Below, in pieces: positions 17,032 through 24,358 of a stretch of DNA of 40,827 nucleotides. How positions within the stretch are numbered: position 1 is the first letter of the stretch; each line of letters starts with the position of its first letter. Position numbers and translations under genes: made by a program. This stretch comes from a virus: positions 1-40,827 of the IMG/VR virus record IMGVR_UViG_3300027805_000033; one strand, written 5' to 3'. Under the pieces are notes generated by a model that saw only the letters and a program-made list of their open reading frames with translations, had not been told where the DNA came from and did no database searches.

Positions 17032-17388
17032 ATGGCTGCACCAGAATCAACTAAGTTTCAGGTGAACTTTAAGTCACCCGATGGAACTCTTATCAATCTT
17101 TATGCTGCAAGCAAGGAGGAACTTGAGGCGTTGCTTACCGCAGCGCAAGACTTTTCCGCCCTTATTGGAAGCGTTAGCCAAGCATTCACAGGCTCTGCTG
17201 CACCTGCGCCCGTACGTAGTTATACACCAGCAGTAGCAGCATCTTCTGCAACTGGTAATGGCAATGTATGTAAGCACGGAGAGATGGTCTACCGCGAAGG
17301 CGTAGGCGCTAAGGGTCCTTGGAAGGGCTATATGTGCGCTGCTCCAAAGGGAGCAACGGACAAGTGCTCAACAATCTGGGTCAAGTGA
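17032..17388 (+). CDS. Hypothetical protein with C-terminal Cys motif
   Basis: 118 residues. The N-terminal part is a small beta/helix domain (FQVNFKSPDGTLINLYAAS, KEELEALLTAAQDFSALIGS), then an Ala/Pro/Ser linker. The C terminus has C-K-H-G, GPWKGYMC and KCSTIWVK, a pattern like a short zinc knuckle (Cys-His-Cys-Cys). The start follows GAGGAAAGTAA. Position after the nuclease and before WhiB suggests a DNA-associated accessory factor such as a single-strand binding helper, but nothing proves this. Confidence 0.6.
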   Translation: MAAPESTKFQVNFKSPDGTLINLYAASKEELEALLTAAQDFSALIGSVSQAFTGSAAPAPVRSYTPAVAASSATGNGNVCKHGEMVYREGVGAKGPWKGYMCAAPKGATDKCSTIWVK

Positions 17389-17392
17389 CCCA

Positions 17393-17656
17393 ATGCGTGA
17401 GCCGCGTAACTACGAGGCTCCGCTATGTGCACAAACCGGAAGCGGGGATTCCTGGTTCCCAGAGGTTGGGTCCGGAACTTCTTACGAGATTAGATACGCT
17501 AGAAGTATATGTGGTCAGTGTATCCATCAAGCTGAATGTGCAGAATGGGGGATCAGATACGAACGATTCGGTATCTGGGGAGGCCTTACTGAACTTGATA
17601 GAAAGAACATTAGAAGAAAACAAAATATAATTCTGCAGGAGGGGAACATTGCTTAA
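17393..17656 (+). CDS. whiB: WhiB family Fe-S transcription regulator
   Basis: 87 residues with the WhiB signature: one Cys at residue 12, then CGQC and C (residues 40, 43, 49) forming the four-Cys [4Fe-4S] site, followed by the GIWGGLTE turn and a basic tail (RKNIRRKQ). WhiB proteins are found only in Actinobacteria and their phages; they bind the principal sigma factor and change promoter choice. Its presence fixes the host phylum. Phage WhiB homologues are thought to turn host transcription towards phage genes. The gene overlaps the next by eight bases. Confidence 0.93.
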   Translation: MREPRNYEAPLCAQTGSGDSWFPEVGSGTSYEIRYARSICGQCIHQAECAEWGIRYERFGIWGGLTELDRKNIRRKQNIILQEGNIA

Positions 17657-18482
17657 GCTATCGCGAGCTTGGAGCAGCGTGACAACTAAGGCAACTCCGT
17701 TGCCTGATGTATGGAGTGATTTAGACCAACTTAAGATTAAGTTCCGGCGCGGTCAAGTGTGTATGGTTGCCGCTGCACCTAACGCTGGTAAGTCTATGTT
17801 CGCTCTTATCTACGCTATCCGTGCGAAGGTACCTACATTGTTCTTCTCCGCAGATACTGATACAGCAACAGTAATGATTAGGGCTGCCTCAGCGCTGTCA
17901 GGTCACGGACAGGTCAGCGTTGAGACAAACCTGCAGAATAATCCCAAGGCTTATAGAGAAGAACTAGCGGGTATGAACCATATCCAATGGGTCTTTGATT
18001 CATCTCCATCATTAGATGATATCGAACTTGAAGTCAAGGCTTATGTAGAACTGTATGGGATAGCACCAGAGTTAATCATCGTAGATAACCTGATGAATGT
18101 TGTTGCTGAACACGAGAATGAATGGGCAGGACTGCGGCAGATTATGATGGAGCTGCACGATATGGCGAGAAAGACTGAAGCCTGTGTGATGGTACTGCAC
18201 CACGTCTCGGAGCAAAGCGAGTATGGAGATACCACCAAACCTCCTGCTCGTAGAGCAATTCACGGCAAGGTATCTCAACTGCCGTCACTAATACTTACTC
18301 TTGGTTACTCACCGCTAGAGGGAACTCTACGGGTAGCACCAGTCAAGAACCGCTTTGGTCCTATGTTTGCCAATGCGGATCAGCACGTTCCTCTCTTTGT
18401 GGATTATGCCACCTGCCGCATAGAGAATGTAGATGCAATAGGCAGGATGGTCAGACACGGTAACCCATTAGTGAGGTATTGA
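17649..18482 (+). CDS. RecA/DnaB-type ATPase, probable replicative helicase
   Basis: 277 residues beginning with TTG, preceded by AGGAGG and overlapping WhiB. Walker A AAPNAGKSMFAL (about residues 42-53), Walker B LIIVDNLMNV (about residues 140-149), and a sensor-like VMVLHHVSE. The order and the HGKVSQLPSLILTLGY region match the C-terminal motor of DnaB-like helicases, or KaiC/RecA-family ATPases, without the DnaB N-terminal domain (DnaB is around 450 residues). It could load on the phage origin together with the separate primase genes. A RecA-like recombinase is the alternative. Confidence 0.8.
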   Translation: MLKLSRAWSSVTTKATPLPDVWSDLDQLKIKFRRGQVCMVAAAPNAGKSMFALIYAIRAKVPTLFFSADTDTATVMIRAASALSGHGQVSVETNLQNNPKAYREELAGMNHIQWVFDSSPSLDDIELEVKAYVELYGIAPELIIVDNLMNVVAEHENEWAGLRQIMMELHDMARKTEACVMVLHHVSEQSEYGDTTKPPARRAIHGKVSQLPSLILTLGYSPLEGTLRVAPVKNRFGPMFANADQHVPLFVDYATCRIENVDAIGRMVRHGNPLVRY

Positions 18483-19147
18483 TGAATACAAACTTAGTAA
18501 TTATCCCAGCCAGAGGAAGACCCAAGGCTGCAGAAGAAGCCTTTGCTGCTCTGAAAGAGCACAGCGTTATCTCAGATTTTATGATTGGTCTTGATGAGGA
18601 CGATGCTGACAACTACCCAGAGATAGAGGGAGTCATCAGAGAAGTCAACCCACGACTGAAGATGAATGGCACACTGAACCTGCTGGTCAATAAGTATCAC
18701 GACAAGTATGAGACTATCTCATTTCTAGGTGATGACCATAGGGTGAGAACTCCAGGCTGGGATGCTACTTTGTATGCACCTATCTTTGAAAGTGGTTACG
18801 GAGTTGCCTATGGCAACGACCTGTTCCAGTCACAAGACCTACCTACTGCGGTTATGTTGAGCACTGCTATTACCAAGGTGCTTGGTTTCTTTGCACCGCC
18901 AGTGCTGATACATCTGTATATGGATAACTTCTGGCGAGACTTAGGTACAGCTCTTGATCGTTACTTCTACTTTAATGATGTCATCATTGAGCATATGCAC
19001 CCATTTGCTGGCAAAGGTGAGATGGATGCAGGCTATGCTGAGGTAAATGCCAGAGAGATTGGCAGCCACGATCAGTTGGAATACCAAAAGTATTTCTTGG
19101 GTCAGTTCAAGGATGATGTCATTCGTATCGTAAAGGAACTAGGATGA
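18482..19147 (+). CDS. Glycosyltransferase-like protein, GT-A fold
   Basis: 221 residues. The N terminus LVIIPARGRPKAAEEAFAAL and FMIGLDEDDADNYPE (acidic metal-site candidate), then FLGDDHRVRTPGWDATL with a DD pair are GT-A features. The end has HMHPFAGKGEMDAGY. It starts at the TGATG overlap with the ATPase gene (a TTG three bases before is not needed). It lies with a second transferase and an epimerase inside the replication operon, an unusual place for sugar genes. Sugar donor and acceptor are unknown. Confidence 0.75.
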   Translation: MNTNLVIIPARGRPKAAEEAFAALKEHSVISDFMIGLDEDDADNYPEIEGVIREVNPRLKMNGTLNLLVNKYHDKYETISFLGDDHRVRTPGWDATLYAPIFESGYGVAYGNDLFQSQDLPTAVMLSTAITKVLGFFAPPVLIHLYMDNFWRDLGTALDRYFYFNDVIIEHMHPFAGKGEMDAGYAEVNAREIGSHDQLEYQKYFLGQFKDDVIRIVKELG

Positions 19148-19866
19148 AGCAGGTTATATCCTATTCACTCTACGGCAGTCATCTTAGATACACCGTAGGT
19201 GCTATCAAGAATGCACAGTTAGCACAGGTATTCTTTCCAGGCTTCAAGGTGCGCTACTACTATGGCGCATCGGTTCCTGAATGGGTTGTCTCTACGCTCT
19301 CTGTATTTGACAATGTTGAGTTAGTGCCAATGGACCAGCCAGAGAATCACTTGGCTAAGATGTGGCGCTTTCAAGCCTTTGCAGACCCGATGGTATCAGT
19401 TGTCTTGTCACGGGATACTGATGCACGCTTATCGCTACGCGAGGCGATAGCCCACCTTGAATGGCAGAACTCGGGTCTGCCCTTTCATATCATTAGAGAT
19501 CATCCGACGGGTCATAAGTACACCATCTCTGCTGGAATGTTTGCATCTAAGACTGAGATACTGCGGGATATGGAGAACTTGATTCGTAACTTCCCACTGC
19601 GGGATGTATACACAATGGACCAAGACTTCTTAGGTCACGTCATCTGGCCTCGCATCAGAGATAACGCAATGCAACACGATGCTTACTATAACTTTGATGT
19701 GCTCGGTAACTCCATTAAGAAGGAGATACCAAGGCAACCAATAAACCCAGTGTGTCACATTGGTGCTGCCTTAGATGAGAATGATAGATTTGTATATCAG
19801 GTAGATAAGGCTGACTCGATGCAAGCATCGGGTGATGAGAAGTACCTATACGATTGGGGATTCTAA
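19144..19866 (+). CDS. Glycosyltransferase-like protein with DxD motif
   Basis: 240 residues. SYSLYGSHLRYTVGAIKNAQ at the N terminus, VLSRDTDARLSLREA containing the DxD metal site (about residues 90-94), SAGMFASKTEILRDM and YTMDQDFLGHVIWPRI are the typical elements of a family with a GT-A fold seen in environmental phages. It overlaps its upstream partner by four bases and the epimerase by one (TAATG), so all three are co-translated. Confidence 0.8.
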   Translation: MKQVISYSLYGSHLRYTVGAIKNAQLAQVFFPGFKVRYYYGASVPEWVVSTLSVFDNVELVPMDQPENHLAKMWRFQAFADPMVSVVLSRDTDARLSLREAIAHLEWQNSGLPFHIIRDHPTGHKYTISAGMFASKTEILRDMENLIRNFPLRDVYTMDQDFLGHVIWPRIRDNAMQHDAYYNFDVLGNSIKKEIPRQPINPVCHIGAALDENDRFVYQVDKADSMQASGDEKYLYDWGF

Positions 19867-20732
19867 TGAAAGAAGTTCTGATTACTGGCGATAGAGGTTT
19901 TGTTGGTCGTTACTTCTGGAAGAAGTTGAACGACGGTAATCATAGAATCACTGGTGTTGATAAAGTAAATGGCGGAGATGACTGCCGTTTCTTCTTTAGA
20001 CATACCAACAGACAATACGATTTAGTTATCCACCTTGCAGCCGTCGTAGGTGGGCGTGAGACCATCGAGGGTCGCCCACTTGCGGTTGCAGATAACTTTG
20101 CTATTGACTCTGACTTCTTTCAGTGGTGTCTCAAGACTAAGCCTAAGAAGGTAGTCTACTTCTCAAGCTCTGCTGCCTATCCAGTATCACTGCAGACACC
20201 TGAGCGTCACGTCAAACTAAAAGAAACTATGTCCTGCTGGGAACATATGTCTATGCCTGATATGACTTACGGTGCATCTAAGTTGCTCGGTGAATACCTT
20301 GCATCCTTTGTAGAGAACGTTCATATCTTCAGACCATTCAGCGGGTATGGCACAGACCAAGACTTGAACTATCCGTTCCCGATGTACATTCGCAGAGCGC
20401 TAGATGTAGCAGACCCATTTGAAGTATGGGGTCCAGGCACACAGACCAGAGACTTTATTCATATCGAAGATATCGTCAATGCAGTAATGGTTGCAGTTGA
20501 AGAAGGCATCACCGGTCCAATCAATCTAGGCTGGGGTAGGTCTACATCATTCTTAGAGTTAGCACAGATGTGTATGGATGCAGTTGGTTACAAGGGTGAG
20601 ATAGTTACTAGACCTGAGAAGCCTGTCGGATGTATGCACCGTGTATCTGATAACACAAAGATGCTATCCTTCTACACTCCGAAGATTACTTTGGAAGAAG
20701 GAATTGACAGGGCGGTCAAGGGAATTGTCTAG
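19866..20732 (+). CDS. NAD-dependent nucleotide-sugar epimerase/dehydratase
   Basis: 288 residues of the extended short-chain dehydrogenase family. ITGDRGFVGRYFWKKL at the N terminus holds the Rossmann glycine motif (GxxGxxG), DLVIHLAAVVGG follows, VYFSSSAAYP carries the catalytic Ser/Thr strand, and TYGASKLLGEYLAS has the YxxxK pair. Later parts (DFIHIEDIVNAVM; GPINLGWGRSTSFLEL) match GDP-L-fucose synthase / UDP-glucose epimerase-like enzymes. It would provide an activated sugar for the two transferases just upstream. The ATG at 19866 is the coupled start; an earlier ATG at 19854 lies inside the previous gene. Confidence 0.88.
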   Translation: MKEVLITGDRGFVGRYFWKKLNDGNHRITGVDKVNGGDDCRFFFRHTNRQYDLVIHLAAVVGGRETIEGRPLAVADNFAIDSDFFQWCLKTKPKKVVYFSSSAAYPVSLQTPERHVKLKETMSCWEHMSMPDMTYGASKLLGEYLASFVENVHIFRPFSGYGTDQDLNYPFPMYIRRALDVADPFEVWGPGTQTRDFIHIEDIVNAVMVAVEEGITGPINLGWGRSTSFLELAQMCMDAVGYKGEIVTRPEKPVGCMHRVSDNTKMLSFYTPKITLEEGIDRAVKGIV

Positions 20733-21144
20733 TTACAACAAGGCTAAGGGTTCAAAGTTTGAGACAGATGTGATGAAATATCTACGCAAACTAGGACACT
20801 TTGCTGAAAGATTAGCCAAGGCTGGCAGCAGCGACGAGGGTGATATCGTTACCATAATCGCAGGTCAGACCTATATTTTGGAATGTAAGAACAGGAAGAA
20901 GCTCGATCTACCTACCTTCTGGGACGAGGCTCAGGTAGAAGCAAAGAACTATGCGAAGGCTAGAGGTCTACCTTATCTCCCTCCGGCCTTCGTTATAGTC
21001 AAACGCAGGAACAAGGGCATCGAAGATGCTTGGGTCATACAAACACTAGAGAAATGGATAGAACAAATGCCAACACCACAAGGTGATATCACCAGCAGTG
21101 AGGTACTAGCACCAAAGGAAGAAAAGAAAGAAGAGCAGAAGTGA
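20725..21144 (+). CDS. Holliday junction resolvase-like nuclease
   Basis: About 139 residues if TTG 20725 is the start (AAGGGA just before it); the frame is open further upstream but that part is only the shadow of the epimerase. Motifs KGSKFETDVMKYLRKLGHFA, SSDEGDIVTIIAG and YILECKNRKKLDLPTFWDEA give the PD-(D/E)XK set E...D...E-x-K of archaeal-type resolvases and phage endonucleases. The C terminus is acidic and disordered (KEEKKEEQK). It probably resolves branched DNA before packaging. It overlaps the following small gene at GTGA. Confidence 0.75.
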   Translation: MSSYNKAKGSKFETDVMKYLRKLGHFAERLAKAGSSDEGDIVTIIAGQTYILECKNRKKLDLPTFWDEAQVEAKNYAKARGLPYLPPAFVIVKRRNKGIEDAWVIQTLEKWIEQMPTPQGDITSSEVLAPKEEKKEEQK

Positions 21145-21317
21145 TTTGTTCTGATTGCAGTATGGCTGCACTTTACAACTCCACTGGTAAGTATGTATTT
21201 GCAGAGAACTTTCACAAGAATTGCAAAGGAGACTGCGGATGTCAGCACAAGACTGGTCCAGGGTGGTTCGTAAAGCGAAACGAAAAGGCTCCGTTGATAC
21301 AAGTACAATCCCCATAG
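21141..21317 (+). CDS. Cysteine-rich mini-protein, 58 aa
   Basis: It starts with GTG that overlaps the nuclease stop (GTGA) and encodes 58 residues: CSDC near the start, then NCKGDCGCQHKTG and a short tail (FVKRNEKAPLIQVQSP). The six Cys and adjacent His could bind zinc. The last 79 bases overlap the primase zinc-domain gene in another frame. The coupled start and the regular Cys pattern argue for a real gene, but the overlap lowers certainty. Confidence 0.6.
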   Translation: MICSDCSMAALYNSTGKYVFAENFHKNCKGDCGCQHKTGPGWFVKRNEKAPLIQVQSP

Positions 21318-21616
21318 GAGATATCATTCGCTTCTATGGAGGAGAAGTAAAAGAAGGTAGGAATGTGTCAGTGCGTTGTTGTATTCATAACGACACCAGA
21401 CGCAGTGCAGTAATGGATACATACGGGAACTTATATTTCTGTCACACCTGCGGTAAAGGTGGCTCGGCAGTAGATATAATTATGGAGAAGGAAGGGATAG
21501 GTTTCAAAGATGCAGTCGAACGTGCAGATGAAATCCTTGCTGGAGTCGGCGCAACATTACGCAGCGAACCTAAGCGAAGAGGCCGTAGCTTATCTAAACG
21601 GACGTGGAATATCTGA
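21239..21616 (+). CDS. DnaG-type primase zinc-binding domain (CHC2)
   Basis: 125 residues. IGDIIRFYGGEVKEGRNVS, CCIHNDTRRSAVMDTYGN and YFCHTCGKGGSAVDIIM are the CHC2 zinc domain of DnaG primases (Cys, His, Cys, Cys), followed by GFKDAVERADEIL, as usual after this domain. The start ATG 21239 has AAGGAG seven bases upstream. The chain stops after a short basic tail, and the catalytic TOPRIM part is encoded by the next gene in another frame, overlapping by 107 bases. It reads the template site for primer synthesis. Confidence 0.8.
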   Translation: MSAQDWSRVVRKAKRKGSVDTSTIPIGDIIRFYGGEVKEGRNVSVRCCIHNDTRRSAVMDTYGNLYFCHTCGKGGSAVDIIMEKEGIGFKDAVERADEILAGVGATLRSEPKRRGRSLSKRTWNI

Positions 21617-22154
21617 GGATGTAGCACGGCAGTTCTCATTGGGAACTATTGTAGATCCGCACACCGGTCACGAGATGCACGAGGGGTGGCTCTCGATACC
21701 ATACATCACAGTGCTGGGTCACTGTGTTGGTTTTAAGTTTAGAAGATTAGATGATGGCAAGCCTAAGTATGGCTCACCGCTGGGGCAGAAGTCTCACTTA
21801 TATAACGTAGCTGATATTACTTTAGATGCACCAGCCATTGTAATCTGTGAAGGTGAGTTAGATGCGGTAGTGCTATCAGGAATGTGCAACATACCAGCAG
21901 TAGGTGTACCTGGTGTGACAGCGTGGAAGCCACACTTTCCTAGATTATTTACTGGCTTTGATACAGTGTATATTGTTGGCGATAATGATGTGAAAGAAGA
22001 TGGTTCTAATCCTGGCGCTGAGTTTGCTCGGCGTGTCGCAGGAGAACTAACAAATGGACAAATAGTACAATTACCACCAGGTATGGATATCAACGAACTG
22101 TACTTGGCAGAAGGACCTGACGCGTTGAATAACCTACTAGGAGGAGTGCGATGA
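21510..22154 (+). CDS. TOPRIM primase catalytic subunit
   Basis: 214 residues. AVAYLNGRGISEDVARQFSL is the linker typical between the zinc and core domains of phage primases. VICEGELDAVVLSGM has the TOPRIM glutamate, and TVYIVGDNDVKEDGSNPGAE has the DxD-type acid pair with a GAEFA helix, then LPPGMDINELY. This is the polymerising part of a DnaG/gp4-type primase. Starts at 21510 or 21528 are possible. It lacks a zinc domain of its own and must work with the product of 21239-21616. Coupled to the next gene by ATGA. Confidence 0.85.
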   Translation: MQSNVQMKSLLESAQHYAANLSEEAVAYLNGRGISEDVARQFSLGTIVDPHTGHEMHEGWLSIPYITVLGHCVGFKFRRLDDGKPKYGSPLGQKSHLYNVADITLDAPAIVICEGELDAVVLSGMCNIPAVGVPGVTAWKPHFPRLFTGFDTVYIVGDNDVKEDGSNPGAEFARRVAGELTNGQIVQLPPGMDINELYLAEGPDALNNLLGGVR

Positions 22155-22567
22155 GTGAAAAAGAACCAGGAGTTAGTGGACTTAGCAGAATACTTGACGG
22201 GTATGGGGATGATAGTAACCGAGATAAACTTCAAGGCTGGTACTATAACAGTGAAACCAATCCCGATAAAAAAGTAGAGATGGATTTCGTAACTAATGTC
22301 TGGTCAATCCTTGACTCAGCAGGTAATCTGCTCATCCGCAAGCATCACGATTACGGCCCGAAGAACATCGCTCACTCTCCAGGTGGAGCACTCAACGGAC
22401 TCCGTGTGCGAATGTGGGACAAAGTGGCTCGCATCAATAACCTCCTTGATTCTAACGTCGCTCCCTCAAACGAATCCCTCCGAGACTCCTTCTTAGATCT
22501 ATTGAACTACTCTGCCATCGCAATGATGGTACTTGATAAGACGTGGCCTGAGCTACCTAATGACTAA
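22151..22567 (+). CDS. DUF1599-type protein (nucleotide-modification associated)
   Basis: 138 residues. The helical core IRKHHDYGPKNIAHSPGG, LRVRMWDKVARINNLLDS and SLRDSFLDLLNYSAIAMMVL matches the DUF1599 / nucleotide-modification-associated domain 1 family, which has been suggested by comparative genomics to take part in DNA base modification. No experimental role is known to me. It overlaps the primase stop by four bases. With the epimerase, transferases and the cytosine methyltransferase it hints at modified phage DNA, but this is inference. Confidence 0.7.
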   Translation: MSEKEPGVSGLSRILDGYGDDSNRDKLQGWYYNSETNPDKKVEMDFVTNVWSILDSAGNLLIRKHHDYGPKNIAHSPGGALNGLRVRMWDKVARINNLLDSNVAPSNESLRDSFLDLLNYSAIAMMVLDKTWPELPND

Positions 22568-22706
22568 GAAGAAAGAGTGGACACCATACAAGGCGGCACT
22601 ACGCCGTAAGAAGATTGCTGAAGAAAAGAAACTCAAGGCTGCCCGTTACGTAGAAGAGATGAATAAGAGAGCCAATGAACAACCAATTACACCCAGCGTT
22701 CTTTGA
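22560..22706 (+). CDS. Small basic helical protein, 48 aa
   Basis: The frame starts at ATG 22560, overlapping the previous stop by eight bases. It encodes 48 residues, nearly all one charged helix (MTKKKEWTPYKAALRRKKIA; EEKKLKAARYVEEMNKRA). It overlaps the sigma-like gene by 32 bases. No family recognised. Confidence 0.5.
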   Translation: MTKKKEWTPYKAALRRKKIAEEKKLKAARYVEEMNKRANEQPITPSVL

Positions 22707-23310
22707 CTTAGTACCACCTGTAGCTGGCAGTATCTACCGCCGCTTCAGACAGTGGGTAGAACGTGATGATGTGACACAAGAGTGCTACGCTTGGGCTATG
22801 GGTAGGGCTGACCACTACTCAGAGTTACTCAACGATGAGAACCCGATACAACGGGTCATCAACGAGAAGCGTATTAGCTGGCAGATGCGCCGCCACTGCG
22901 AGCGTTATGCTCGCAAGGAGAAGGCTAAGAAGTCTGGCTATCAGATAGGTGATGAGTCTTTCTATGACACAGTTGTTCTTGGTCAGTTGCTACCTCACGT
23001 CATCGCATCGGTAGTTGATGGGACAGTATTAGAGACAGCACAAGAGTTGATCAACGATGGACAACCACGCAAGCAGAGCGCACCGGCAGAAGGTGGCAAC
23101 TTGCTAGCCATACTGATAGATATAAAGAAGGCTTACTTGAAACTAGATGTAGCAGATAAAGACCTGCTCATCAAGAGATACCACGAGAGTCTGACGCTAG
23201 AGGAGATGGGTGTGTATCTAGGCTGTGCTACTTCTACTGCTGATCGTAGATGTCAAGCATCTATCCGTAGGCTACAGAATATCCTCGGCGGAGAGAGTCC
23301 CTGGAACTAA
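22675..23310 (+). CDS. Sigma-70-like factor
   Basis: 211 residues with the two parts of a small sigma factor. Near the N terminus WVERDDVTQECYAWAMG resembles region 2 (the DxxQExx element). Basic residues follow (RISWQMRRHCERYARKEKAK). The C terminus has KLDVADKDLLIKRYHES and LTLEEMGVYLGCATSTADRR, a region 4 helix-turn-helix. Such proteins recruit host RNA polymerase to special promoters. With WhiB it gives the phage two factors aimed at host polymerase. No RNA polymerase gene is present. Confidence 0.75.
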   Translation: MNNQLHPAFFDLVPPVAGSIYRRFRQWVERDDVTQECYAWAMGRADHYSELLNDENPIQRVINEKRISWQMRRHCERYARKEKAKKSGYQIGDESFYDTVVLGQLLPHVIASVVDGTVLETAQELINDGQPRKQSAPAEGGNLLAILIDIKKAYLKLDVADKDLLIKRYHESLTLEEMGVYLGCATSTADRRCQASIRRLQNILGGESPWN

Positions 23311-23687
23311 TGAAAGAACAAGACCTCTTCGATTATCTCAAGGCTAGTCACTTCCCCGACTTAGAAAAGAGTGAAGGGGCCTACGATTCTTTCGACTGTA
23401 CCACCACTGAGAAGAACCTCTACATAGAGTTGAAGTGTAGGCATACCCACTACCCTGACCTGCTGATTGAAGAGATGAAGTACCGCAGGCTTATCAACCA
23501 AGCTGGTACTCGCACTCCTTACTACATCAACTCCACTCCGCAGGGTATCTACGCCTTTGACCTATCACGTGTGCCTGAACCAGCGTGGTCAGAGCGACGT
23601 ATGCCAGCGACTACAGAGTTCACTAACACTCGTAGGATTATGAAGCTTGTAGGCTTCCTCCACCTTGATTACGGATTTACTTTATGA
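23310..23687 (+). CDS. Probable small nuclease-like protein
   Basis: 125 residues. The stretch AYDSFDCTTTEKNLYIELKC has D...E-x-K, like the core of PD-(D/E)XK nucleases, followed by a long helix (PDLLIEEMKYRRLINQ). The rest is beta (YYINSTPQGIYAFDL) and basic. The family is not firmly recognised. It starts at the TAATG overlap with the sigma-like gene and ends overlapping the FmdB gene by four bases. Confidence 0.6.
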   Translation: MKEQDLFDYLKASHFPDLEKSEGAYDSFDCTTTEKNLYIELKCRHTHYPDLLIEEMKYRRLINQAGTRTPYYINSTPQGIYAFDLSRVPEPAWSERRMPATTEFTNTRRIMKLVGFLHLDYGFTL

Positions 23688-23857
23688 TATACGAATACAA
23701 ATGTCAGAACTGCTTGACGACCCTTTCCGTTGAGCGTTCAATCCACGCCGAAGCTAGCACCCCCTCTTGTGCTGACTGCGGCAACCTAATGGATAGACTC
23801 TGGTCCTCGCCTCCTATCTCTTTCCGAGGATCAGGGTTCTATTCGACAGACAAATAA
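23684..23857 (+). CDS. FmdB-like zinc ribbon, 57 aa
   Basis: It starts at the ATGA overlap with the previous gene and encodes MIYEYKCQNC, then CADCGNLMDRLWSSPP and an FRGSGFY motif near the end. CxxC...CxxC and the terminal FRGSGFY are diagnostic of the FmdB-type regulatory zinc ribbon family. A longer relative lies at 2987-3325. Last gene of the rightward early operon, just before a terminator. Confidence 0.85.
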   Translation: MIYEYKCQNCLTTLSVERSIHAEASTPSCADCGNLMDRLWSSPPISFRGSGFYSTDK

Positions 23858-23862
23858 GAAAA

Positions 23863-23885
23863 CCCCGCCGAAGCGGGGCCTCTTA
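23863..23885 (+). terminator. Terminator of the rightward early operon
   Basis: CCCCGC (23863-23868), tetraloop CGAA, GCGGGG (23873-23878), then CCTCTTA. Strong stem with a stable loop but a short T-run. It separates the rightward operon from the leftward methyltransferase genes. Confidence 0.75.
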
Positions 23886-23886
23886 C

Positions 23887-23915
23887 GCCGAGCGAAAGGA
23901 TAAGTAACTCTCGGC
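23887..23915. terminator. Second hairpin between convergent operons
   Basis: GCCGAG (23887-23892) pairs with CTCGGC (23910-23915), immediately downstream of the methyltransferase stop in the leftward direction. No T-run on the leftward strand. The loop contains CGAAAGGATAAG, the same 12-mer found, on the other strand, in front of the leftward gene at 27115. It may help to end the leftward transcript. Confidence 0.4.
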
Positions 23916-23917
23916 AG

Positions 23918-24358
23918 TTATAGTGTATCAACAATACCTTCAATAATCCAATCGACTACAGGTACAGCAACAGCATTACCCATCTGCTTGTAACGGGTAG
24001 AGTCTGACTGTCCCTCTGTCCAGCCATCCGGAAATCCTTGTAACCTTTCACATTCCACAGGCGTAAGCCTGCGTACTGATGACTCTGTGAACAAGGTCTG
24101 ATCGTTGTTAGTTGCGATAGTCAAGCTCTTATCCTCCGATAGTAGTGGGCCTTTGCCTCCACCTGGTTTGCCTTCTCTCATACGCATCAGCACTGCTACT
24201 GTCGTACGTATATCTCCATTATCAAATGCGTTCAAGGTTGGTACAACCCCCCCCTCAAGCCACGTCTCATAGTCATCAACATTCTGCGCCCTCCTACTTT
24301 TGGTGAACCACAAGTTTGTTCTCTTCGACATACTGGTTTCCCACTCCCTTGTAATCAC
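23918..24358 (-). CDS. Cytosine-5 DNA methyltransferase, C-terminal part (motifs IX-X)
   Basis: An open leftward frame of 146 codons, with GTG 24358 or ATG 24328 as possible starts. It encodes the target-recognition remainder plus motif IX (VRRLTPVECERLQGFPDGW) and motif X (RYKQMGNAVAVPVVDWI). It belongs with the frame at 24294-25022, which supplies motifs I-VIII. The two overlap in different frames, and joining them near the AAAA run at about 24302-24305 (one base fewer) would restore a single enzyme. It is either a sequencing or true frameshift, or a natural two-chain enzyme like M.AquI. Without this part the enzyme could not close the AdoMet pocket or bind its target. Confidence 0.8.
   Translation of the reverse strand: MITREWETSMSKRTNLWFTKSRRAQNVDDYETWLEGGVVPTLNAFDNGDIRTTVAVLMRMREGKPGGGKGPLLSEDKSLTIATNNDQTLFTESSVRRLTPVECERLQGFPDGWTEGQSDSTRYKQMGNAVAVPVVDWIIEGIVDTL

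Noticed and set aside
17319-17630. 103-codon frame over the WhiB gene
   Set aside because: WhiB signature is in the other frame; this one lacks features and a ribosome site.
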